Source: an uncultured Clostridia bacterium (GTDB taxonomy: Bacteria; Bacillota_A; Clostridia; TANB77; CAG-508). From it: DNA of 5,325 nucleotides. The DNA lies in NCBI GenBank assembly GCA_947628465.1, contig CANQZZ010000098.1, positions 1 to 5,325 on the forward strand, written 5' to 3'. Each line of letters begins with the position of its first letter. Within the stretch, counting starts at the first letter, position 1. This document shows positions 1-4,530 of this stretch, one piece after another. The position numbers were made by a program, and so were the translations under genes. The notes below the pieces were generated by a model. It was not told where the DNA came from, did no database searches, and saw nothing but the letters and a program-made list of their open reading frames with translations.

Positions 1-2
1 TA

Positions 3-113
3 ATTTCAAATAATATAAAAAATAGTACACTTGAAATAGTAAAAAAGGAAAAACATGGAAGTTATATAATTCATTCTAATAAAATATATGATATTATAAA
101 AAAGTATATATAA
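3..113 (+). CDS. C-terminal end of a probable alpha/beta hydrolase (5' part outside window)
   Basis: An open frame enters from the left edge and runs 36 codons to a TAA at 111-113. It is the only window-edge frame on this strand that reads through. The residues look like real protein, with the core KKEKHGSYIIHSNKIYDIIK. A His followed by Gly-Ser and then a final amphipathic helix is the usual ending of alpha/beta hydrolases, where that His completes the Ser-Asp-His triad. The nucleophile and acid would lie outside the window, so the family call rests on this tail only. The gene faces the minus-strand genes to its right, so the two transcription units converge across the gene-free tract. No intrinsic terminator with a clear T tract was found just after the stop. 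That the frame is a gene end is fairly likely; the family name is tentative. Confidence 0.5.
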   Translation: MSNNIKNSTLEIVKKEKHGSYIIHSNKIYDIIKKYI

Positions 114-179
114 ATGTTAACAAAGAATAGAGATAGTAGGAGAGAGGCAGTTTTGAAAAAATAGAAATTTTAAAAATAA

Positions 180-352
180 GTAAAATTTTAAAATCACGGC
201 TTAATATCCTGCAAAAAAATATTTATAAAAAATTTTTTAGAATAAAACTTAAAAACAAAATTTATAATTTAAAATTAAGATTTTAAAAATTTTAAATTCA
301 TATTAAGAAAATTAAATTAAAAGCCGAACATTTGTTGTAATTAAAATTTTAC
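180..352. repeat. Large nested imperfect inverted repeat
   Basis: Three blocks on the left are answered in reverse order on the right. GTAAAATTTTAA (180-191) pairs exactly with TTAAAATTTTAC (341-352). CGGCTTA (197-203) pairs with most of TTAAAAGCCG (317-326). TTAATAT (201-207) pairs exactly with ATATTAA (300-306). The centre is A/T-rich and could fold further. The order and the CGGCTT/AAGCCG pair make this better than chance A/T complementarity, but the low complexity limits confidence. It may be a miniature inverted-repeat element or the stem of a folded RNA. Confidence 0.4.
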
Positions 353-408
353 AAATTTAAATGTAATTTTTATAAATATTTCATAATAATTTTAAAATAA
401 TTTTCTAA

Positions 409-561
409 TTGCAACATTTATAAAATAATTTCATTTTATAAAGCTTCAAAATCGATTTTAAGACATTTTTATATTCAACTCATAAAGTTAATCATTTGAA
501 ATTTAATTTCAATATTTAAAAATTATTATCGATATAATGTAAATTTACTAAAATGTTGCAA
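409..561. repeat. 11-bp exact inverted pair enclosing a hairpin and repeat copy 1
   Basis: TTGCAACATTT at 409-419 is the exact reverse complement of AAATGTTGCAA at 551-561. Directly inside the left arm is a hairpin with a 9-bp perfect stem, TTATAAAAT (418-426) and ATTTTATAA (433-441), around a six-base loop. The arms therefore enclose that hairpin and the first copy of the intergenic repeat near 448. It is probably part of the same degenerate structured tract. No function is evident. Confidence 0.4.
448..472 (+). repeat. Intergenic repeat, copy 1 (short core only)
   Basis: The core AATCGATTTTAAG is shared exactly with copy 2 near 615. It is followed in both by a short spacer and a run of T ending in A. 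The core begins in a 12-bp palindrome, AAAATCGATTTT. Only about 25 bases are clearly related; the flanks differ, so this looks like a truncated or more diverged copy. Confidence 0.4.
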
Positions 562-603
562 AATTAATGATTTTTGAAAAATGCTGAAAAATGGCTAAAA
601 AAA

Positions 604-659
604 TGACGCACGAGAATCGATTTTAAGGCGTTTTTAAAAAAAGGTAATATAACTTGTTG
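604..659 (+). repeat. Intergenic repeat, copy 2 (full)
   Basis: This 56-base unit aligns without gaps to copy 3 at 798-853, matching at 42 of 56 positions by hand count. Shared landmarks are TGACGC at the start, AGAAT, TTTTAAG, a T run followed by an A run, and TTGTTG at the end. It is preceded by a pair of words, ATTTTTGAAAAA and AAAATGCTGAAA. AAAATGCTGAAA recurs at 675-686 and ATTTTTGAAAAA near 702, so the true unit may be longer. The A/T runs inflate the identity, but the GC-containing ends (TGACGC, TTGTTG) match as well. Confidence 0.5.
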
Positions 660-746
660 TCTATAAATTAGGGCAAAATGCTGAAATATAAGGATTTCAT
701 GAATTTTTGAAAAAATATTATAAGAATGATTTAAAATTTTATATAA

Positions 747-783
747 CTAATTAATAAATTATAAAATGATAATAATTAATTAG
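747..783. repeat. AT-rich hairpin with 14-bp interrupted stem
   Basis: CTAATTAAT (747-755) pairs with ATTAATTAG (775-783), and ATTAT (758-762) pairs with ATAAT (769-773). The loop is six bases, with two unpaired bases on one side and one on the other. The hairpin lies just upstream of repeat copy 3 and is absent at the matching place before copy 2, so it may be a small inserted palindrome. There is no T tract that would make it a typical terminator. Confidence 0.4.
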
Positions 784-797
784 AAAACCTAAAATAT

Positions 798-853
798 TGA
801 CGCGTAAGAATTAGTTTTAAGAGGTTTTTATAAAAAAGACATATAGTTTGTTG
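798..853 (+). repeat. Intergenic repeat, copy 3 (full)
   Basis: This is the ungapped 56-base partner of copy 2, offset by 194 bases. It keeps TGACGC, AGAAT, TTTTAAG, the T/A runs and the terminal TTGTTG. Most differences lie in the AGAAT-flanking and central GGCG positions. Copies 1, 2 and 3 are spaced 165 and 194 bases apart, which is irregular. That fits dispersed or decayed repeats rather than a tandem array. Confidence 0.5.
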
Positions 854-877
854 AGTAAGAAAAGCTGTAAAAGCCTT

Positions 878-920
878 AAAAACAGCGAGATAGGACCTTA
901 TCTCAAAAAAGTCCTATCTC
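878..920 (-). terminator. Probable intrinsic terminator of the cassette transcript
   Basis: GAGATAGGAC (read on the minus strand, 920-911) pairs perfectly with GTCCTATCTC (896-887). The stem can be lengthened by two A-T pairs past a bulged G. On the minus strand it is followed by GCTGTTTTT (886-878), a short U tract set four bases from the stem. It lies downstream of the 66-codon frame and is the natural end of any transcript from the 319-residue gene. On the + strand the hairpin is not followed by T residues, so the minus direction is favoured. A third copy of the TATCTC word inside the loop (899-904) allows an alternative fold. Confidence 0.55.
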
Positions 921-923
921 TAT

Positions 924-949
924 TTGCACAAAACTTTGATTTTGCGCAA
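924..949 (-). repeat. 10-bp hairpin at the left cassette boundary
   Basis: Read on the minus strand, TTGCGCAAAA and TTTTGTGCAA form a ten-pair stem around the loop TCAAAG. One pair is G-U, which exists only in the minus-strand RNA, so the structure favours that direction. The hairpin overlaps the direct repeat at 933-953. The matching repeat copy at 2178-2198 can also fold, with TGTGC pairing to a GCACA further on, although the intervening bases differ. Confidence 0.5.
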
Positions 950-953
950 TGTT
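933..953. repeat. Flanking direct repeat, left copy
   Basis: These 21 bases match 2178-2198 at 20 of 21 positions, in the same orientation, about 1,245 bases apart. The shared core is ACTTTGATTTTGC, then one differing base (G here, A in the other copy), then CAATGTT. The two copies bracket exactly the 66-codon frame and the 319-residue gene. The stop codon of the 66-codon frame lies three bases from the edge of this copy. Confidence 0.65.
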
Positions 954-955
954 AT

Positions 956-1156
956 TCAGAACAGATTTACACTTCCAGTTGGTAATTTTATGGTTGAGTA
1001 TAATCCTTCAAGTGTTTCAATAAAATCTAAGAATAAAACTTGCCATTTATTTTCTTTATTTATATGTATTTTACGAACATTCTTTATAAAATTCTCATAA
1101 TGAACTAATATAAAGTCATTTTTTACCTCTTTTGCTTTATAAAATTTAACATTCAT
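956..1156 (-). pseudogene. 66-codon frame, probably a fragment of a larger gene
   Basis: This frame of 66 codons begins 23 bases after the stop of the 319-residue gene. Its middle (HYENFIKNVRKIHINKENKW, then LDFIETLEGL) looks like real protein, with alternating charged and hydrophobic residues and a lone Trp. No Shine-Dalgarno sequence precedes the ATG. The same frame stays open and protein-like for about nine codons upstream (IKNIYETPD) without a usable start. The frame ends three bases from the direct repeat at 933-953. Together these suggest a piece of a longer gene, cut at one or both ends. I do not recognise the family. A weak resemblance to parts of PD-(D/E)XK nuclease-like proteins is not enough for a call. 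It could also be a small translated protein coupled to the gene before it. Confidence 0.4.
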
Positions 1157-1179
1157 ATCTGGTGTTTCATAAATATTTT

Positions 1180-2139
1180 TTATTTATTTGAATACCATAT
1201 AATATGATCCAATTCGTCTCTAGTTATTAGTTGTTTCTCATCTTTATTTACAGTATTTCTAATTTCTTCTAAACACTTCCACAATTTTTTATATTTTTCA
1301 GATATTTTAATACACTTAATTTCTTTATCATCTTTTATATAGTCATTTTTTTCAAATTTTAATAATTTCATATTATATTCATCATTATTTAATTTATATT
1401 TATCTATATAATAATCAATATTACTTATAATAATATTGTCATATATGTAATACTTATCTTTTTCAAAACCTAATGAAAGGTATTTACAGAACTTTGTAGC
1501 AAAAGAATAATGATAGTTTTCTTTATCTTTTTCTTTTGGAACAGTAATTAATCCTATTAGTGGAAAATCATCATCTTCAAGTAGCTTATTTTTAAATTTT
1601 TTTAATCCTTTTTTCATCTCTTCATATATAATTTCTGAAACATTACTTCTACCTTTACTTTCACCACTTATATGAGCTGTTAAATGTGTACTATTTTCCC
1701 TATCAATAGCACAAACAGTTCCCTTAATAACAGTTTCGAGATTTAAAGAGTAATCTTTTTTTCCATTTTCTTCTGCTTTATTTGATTTTTTTTCATATTC
1801 TAGACTATTTTTTATTATTTTATGACTTATATCATTAGAGTTAATTATTTCTTTAAGTTTATTAATCCAATATTTTCCTGAACCATATTCATGTATTTTA
1901 TTATCATATTTATTTATATCTCCGTTTTTTAAATAATCAATATACTCTTTACTTGGATATTTATTGGGGTTACCTGAATCTTTATATCCTGAATCAATTT
2001 TTAAAACTGCTTCAATAAAATTTGCATTATTTTTAGTTAGTTCTAATTTTTCATTTTCATTATTATTTTTAAAGAAATCTAGATACTCATAATAATTTAT
2101 ATTTTCCTTGAGTATCATAGACTTTTCATCTTTATCCAT
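1180..2139 (-). CDS. Hypothetical protein, possible OGG-type DNA glycosylase-fold protein
   Basis: The protein has 319 residues. The start is fixed by AAGGAG (2154-2149), nine bases before the ATG. There is no signal peptide or membrane segment, so it should be cytoplasmic. The N-terminal 130 residues are very rich in Lys, Asn, Asp and Tyr and look divergent. A recognisable part follows at about 205-245: SFATKFCKYL (212-221), then YYIYDNII (230-237). Human OGG1 has its catalytic Lys and Asp 19 residues apart, in a GTK...DVH context. Here TK at 215-216 is followed by Asp 234, 18 residues on. The ending RDELDHIIWYSNK (307-319) also recalls, from memory, the tails of uncharacterised bacterial OGG-fold proteins. 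If correct, it would bind DNA and remove or recognise a modified base. No helix-hairpin-helix could be delimited by eye. Its composition differs from the neighbouring exporter and Rho genes, and it is flanked by direct repeats, which suggests acquisition. No clear promoter was seen. Confidence 0.5.
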   Translation of the reverse strand: MDKDEKSMILKENINYYEYLDFFKNNNENEKLELTKNNANFIEAVLKIDSGYKDSGNPNKYPSKEYIDYLKNGDINKYDNKIHEYGSGKYWINKLKEIINSNDISHKIIKNSLEYEKKSNKAEENGKKDYSLNLETVIKGTVCAIDRENSTHLTAHISGESKGRSNVSEIIYEEMKKGLKKFKNKLLEDDDFPLIGLITVPKEKDKENYHYSFATKFCKYLSLGFEKDKYYIYDNIIISNIDYYIDKYKLNNDEYNMKLLKFEKNDYIKDDKEIKCIKISEKYKKLWKCLEEIRNTVNKDEKQLITRDELDHIIWYSNK

Positions 2140-2177
2140 AAAATATTTCTCCTTTTCATAAACTTGAATGTGCGGAC

Positions 2178-2198
2178 ACTTTGATTTTGCACAATGTT
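2178..2198. repeat. Flanking direct repeat, right copy
   Basis: This is the right-hand partner of 933-953, matching at 20 of 21 positions and in the same orientation. It sits in the leader of the 319-residue gene, about 40 bases before its ATG. Read on the minus strand, TGTGC inside the repeat can pair with GCACA beyond it, so this copy also has a modest hairpin. It could be a recombination site, a remnant of a duplication, or a shared leader or regulatory element. Confidence 0.65.
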
Positions 2199-2206
2199 TT
2201 GTTTTG

Positions 2207-2255
2207 AAAATATTAAGTATATTTCTTCTATGCCCTTATTTTCTATATAACTTAA
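2207..2255 (-). terminator. Weak candidate terminator after the permease gene
   Basis: On the minus strand, just past the permease stop, TTAAGTTATAT (2255-2245) pairs with ATATACTTAA (2222-2213), with one bulged T. The loop is about 22 bases and the following T run is short (TATTTT). The stem is A/T-rich and the loop long, so termination would be weak. The cassette gene might be partly read from the exporter transcript. Confidence 0.25.
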
Positions 2256-2257
2256 GA

Positions 2258-3484
2258 TTAATTCTGTTTATCTTTATACATTTTTATTATATCTTTGAAA
2301 CTCATTTTTGTACCATAATTTAATATTGCGTTTGAATATATCTTTATTGCAACTTTAGCTATAACCAAAATTGTAACTATTAAAATAGCAATTGATATTA
2401 CTACATCCTCCCTACTCGCTAGCCCCATCATAATTCTAAATGGCATACAAAATGGTGAAGATATTGGAAATAGTGAAGCAAATACATTAAGATTGCTTGT
2501 TGGATTTATCATTGTAAAATATGATAAATAGAATCCTATTACTGCAAGTATTGCTACCGGACCATTTGCTGATTGTATATCTTCTGGTTTACTTACGGTT
2601 GAGCCTGTTAAAGCATATAATAAAGCATAAGTGAAATATCCTAATATAAAATATATAATAGTAATAATTCCTAAATATACTGTAATATTAGACATATCTA
2701 ACACTAAATTTAATAATTCTGCATCTAAAAATGCTTTTGCACTCACTAGGGCTGTTCCAACAATTAATATTAATTGTAATAGACCTACAATTCCTATTCC
2801 TAATGTTTTTCCTAATACTATTGTTTTAGGACTTGTCGATGTAACTAATGTTTCCATTATCTTTGATGTTTTTTCTACTGTTATAGAACTTGATACTTGA
2901 TAAGCGCAGAAATATATAGCATAAAATAATACAATAGACATTATCATCATAACAAATATATTTCCGTTTACTACTTCTTCATCAGTCTGTTCTAAGCTAA
3001 ATTCAAAATTAGGAGTAATTGATTGCATCTGTTCTTCGGTTAAACCTAATTTACTAATTTGAATGTTTGTATATAAAGAATTGATTGAGTTTACTATGCT
3101 TTCAGGTACTTCGCTCATCATATTTGTATTTTTTACTATATATCTAATTTTTACATTATTTTCTTGCTTCTCTATTACTATAGCATCAGATATTTCATCG
3201 TTATCTATTTTCCATTTTATCTCATCAAAGCTTGCTTTTGCTATTTCTATATCGTAGCCTAAATCTGCTTGCTTTAAAAGTTCTAAATTACCTTCAAAGA
3301 TATTATCATTATCAACAATTAGAAGTTTATCACCAGTATTTTCACCATTAAGAGATTTTAATATATTAGGTATATTAAATCCTATCACAATCAAAATTAA
3401 AATAATTAATGTTGATATTATAAAAGATTTTCTTCTAAGCATATCTCTTATTGTAAATTTCATTACTGTTATTATATCTTTCAT
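2258..3484 (-). CDS. ABC-2 type exporter permease, YhaP/NatB-like
   Basis: This is the membrane subunit of an ABC exporter that works with the ATPase encoded just before it. From the chosen ATG it has 408 residues. Topology fits the NatB/YhaP group: one membrane segment at about 20-39, a large external domain at about 45-170, then five more segments near 175-197, 226-250, 268-292, 308-326 and 360-382. The cytoplasmic stretch after segment 2, EKTSKIMETLVTSTSPKTI (204-222) followed by LGKTLGIG, is the most family-typical motif and likely contacts the ATPase. A GTG at 3493 would add three residues and overlap the ATPase gene. AAAGGTGGG (3501-3493) touches that GTG but lies at a normal distance from the ATG at 3484, so the ATG is preferred. 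The ATPase stop and this ATG are one base apart, which implies translational coupling. Relatives export Na+ or have unknown substrates; the substrate here cannot be read from the sequence. Confidence 0.88.
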   Translation of the reverse strand: MKDIITVMKFTIRDMLRRKSFIISTLIILILIVIGFNIPNILKSLNGENTGDKLLIVDNDNIFEGNLELLKQADLGYDIEIAKASFDEIKWKIDNDEISDAIVIEKQENNVKIRYIVKNTNMMSEVPESIVNSINSLYTNIQISKLGLTEEQMQSITPNFEFSLEQTDEEVVNGNIFVMMIMSIVLFYAIYFCAYQVSSSITVEKTSKIMETLVTSTSPKTIVLGKTLGIGIVGLLQLILIVGTALVSAKAFLDAELLNLVLDMSNITVYLGIITIIYFILGYFTYALLYALTGSTVSKPEDIQSANGPVAILAVIGFYLSYFTMINPTSNLNVFASLFPISSPFCMPFRIMMGLASREDVVISIAILIVTILVIAKVAIKIYSNAILNYGTKMSFKDIIKMYKDKQN

Positions 3485-3485
3485 G

Positions 3486-4376
3486 CTATTCACCCACCTT
3501 TTCTATAAATATATCATTCAAAGTAGGCTTCTTAATTTCAAACTTATCTACTTTAATTCCTATATCAATTAATTTATTTAGTAGTTTATGAGCCTTTTCT
3601 TCTTCATTTATTTTTATTATATAATTATAATTTGTTACATTTTCTATTTCTAAATCAAATTCCTTAATATAATTTGATATATCTTGCTTTACATCTATTT
3701 CTACACGATTTGCAGGATATGTTTCCTTTATTTGCTTTAAATTCCCTTGCAAAACAGTTTTACCTTTATCCAGTATTAAAATATCACTGCAAAATTCCTC
3801 TATTGTTGCCATTTGATGTGCTGACATTATTACGAATTTTCCTTTTTCTACTAAATCAATTATGATATTTTTTAAAATATCTGTGTTTACTGGATCTAAT
3901 CCACTAAAAGGTTCATCTAATACAACTAACTCTGGATTGTGTATAATTGCAGTCATGAATTGTATTTTTTGCTGATTTCCTTTTGAGAGCTTTTCAGCAG
4001 GCATTTGCATATATTCTTCTACTTTTAATTTTTTTGCCCATGTGTTAATTGATTCTATGGCTTCACTTTTTTTCATTCCTTTAAGTTCTGCAAAATACAT
4101 TAGTTGATCCATTATTTTAATTTTGGGATAAACTCCTCTTTCCTCTGGTAGGTATCCAAAATTCACATTTTTTCTATCTACTGGTTTTCCATTCCAAGTA
4201 ATGTCTCCACTATCTTTTTTTATAATACCAAGTAACATTCTTATAGTTGTGGTCTTCCCTGCCCCATTTGTTCCTAGTAGTCCAAATACTCCAGGTTTTT
4301 CTATATTAAATGAAATATTATCAACTACTAATTTTCCTACAAATGTTTTTGATACATTTTTTAATACTAGACTCAT
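3486..4376 (-). CDS. ABC exporter ATP-binding protein, YhaQ/NatA-like
   Basis: This is a cytoplasmic ATPase of 296 residues that would power the permease encoded next. Motifs in order are: Walker A GTNGAGKT (35-42); the Q-loop region FGYLPEERGVYP (73-84), with Glu where many ABC proteins have Gln, a familiar feature of this subgroup; signature LSKGNQQK (130-137) in place of LSGGQ; Walker B LVVLDEP (150-156) with catalytic Glu 155; D-loop SGLD (158-161); and switch His 187 in SAHQ. After about residue 215 comes a C-terminal extension ending in KPTLNDIFIEKVGE, typical of exporter ATPases carrying the DUF4162-type tail. The start is supported by GGAGG (4388-4384), seven bases before the ATG. Length and motifs are complete, so it should be active. 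No regulator gene lies beside it, and the exported substrate is unknown. Confidence 0.92.
   Translation of the reverse strand: MSLVLKNVSKTFVGKLVVDNISFNIEKPGVFGLLGTNGAGKTTTIRMLLGIIKKDSGDITWNGKPVDRKNVNFGYLPEERGVYPKIKIMDQLMYFAELKGMKKSEAIESINTWAKKLKVEEYMQMPAEKLSKGNQQKIQFMTAIIHNPELVVLDEPFSGLDPVNTDILKNIIIDLVEKGKFVIMSAHQMATIEEFCSDILILDKGKTVLQGNLKQIKETYPANRVEIDVKQDISNYIKEFDLEIENVTNYNYIIKINEEEKAHKLLNKLIDIGIKVDKFEIKKPTLNDIFIEKVGE
3493..3501 (-). promoter_or_regulatory. Ribosome binding site that decides the permease start
   Basis: AAAGGTGGG lies inside the last codons of the ATPase gene. The AGGTGG core is nine bases from the ATG at 3484 but directly abuts the GTG at 3493. That makes the ATG the sensible start and puts the two genes one base apart instead of overlapping. 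Confidence 0.7.
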
Positions 4377-4410
4377 TTTATTTCCTCCAACTTTACAAAT
4401 AATTTATGAG

Positions 4411-4449
4411 AAAAAAATATATGTAATTTTTATTAATAATTACATATAT
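4411..4449 (-). terminator. Intrinsic terminator after rho
   Basis: Read on the minus strand, ATATATGTAATT (4449-4438) pairs perfectly with AATTACATATAT (4428-4417) around a nine-base loop, followed by seven T residues (4417-4411, the first also closing the stem). The stem has 12 pairs, only one of them G-C, so it is weak thermally, but the arrangement is classic. It lies about 80 bases beyond the rho stop and ahead of the exporter ATPase. The exporter promoter abuts it. Confidence 0.6.
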
Positions 4450-4450
4450 C

Positions 4451-4479
4451 ATTATAATCTTAAATTTGTAATTTAACAA
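4451..4479 (-). promoter_or_regulatory. Sigma-A type promoter for the exporter operon
   Basis: Read on the minus strand, TTGTTA (4479-4474) is followed by exactly 17 bases and then a perfect TATAAT (4456-4451). The -35 matches consensus at four of six positions. Transcription should begin near 4445-4443, giving a leader of about 70 bases before the ATPase ATG. That start lies within the left arm of the rho terminator hairpin. No operator or regulator-binding palindrome separate from the hairpin was recognised. Confidence 0.65.
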
Positions 4480-4530
4480 GTATATATTGAATAGTTGTAA
4501 ATTCTTTCTTCACATAAATCGTTTAGTTAA

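Larger units (their letters stand above)
114..886. other. Gene-free, AT-rich, repeat-bearing intergenic tract
   Basis: About 770 bases hold no reading frame with a credible start, ribosome binding site and protein-like composition. The open frames present are short and made of Lys, Ile, Asn, Leu and Phe from poly-A/T runs. The tract is not featureless. It contains three diverged copies of one repeat near 448, 604 and 798, a nested inverted repeat over 180-352, an 11-bp inverted pair at 409/551, and hairpins at 418-441 and 747-783. The few GC-rich words (CGGCTT, GACGCACGAG, GGGC, GACGCG) sit inside or beside the repeats. No tRNA, rRNA, CRISPR or known riboswitch was recognised. It could be decayed mobile DNA, a structured non-coding RNA locus, or a dispersed intergenic repeat family. 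Confidence 0.7.

Noticed and set aside
140..286. 48-codon open frame on the + strand
   Set aside because: It has no ATG, GTG or TTG start, no ribosome binding site, and consists mainly of Lys, Ile, Leu, Asn and Phe as expected from random A/T-rich DNA.
448..853. The repeated units as a CRISPR array
   Set aside because: The copies are only about three quarters identical, spaced irregularly by 165 and 194 bases, and have no uniform spacers. No cas gene is visible.
924..953. The flanking repeat with hairpin as an integron attC site
   Set aside because: The conserved attC core words (GTTRRRY and its partner) are absent at the right places, and no integrase is visible in the window.
887..2139. 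A type III toxin-antitoxin locus (repeat RNA plus ToxN-like toxin)
   Set aside because: The repeats lie downstream of the gene, not in front of it, and are diverged. The 319-residue protein is much longer than ToxN-type toxins and shows none of their features.
2213..2222. TATACT as a -10 element for the 319-residue gene
   Set aside because: No acceptable -35 hexamer lies 16-18 bases upstream, and in this AT-rich stretch such hexamers are expected by chance.
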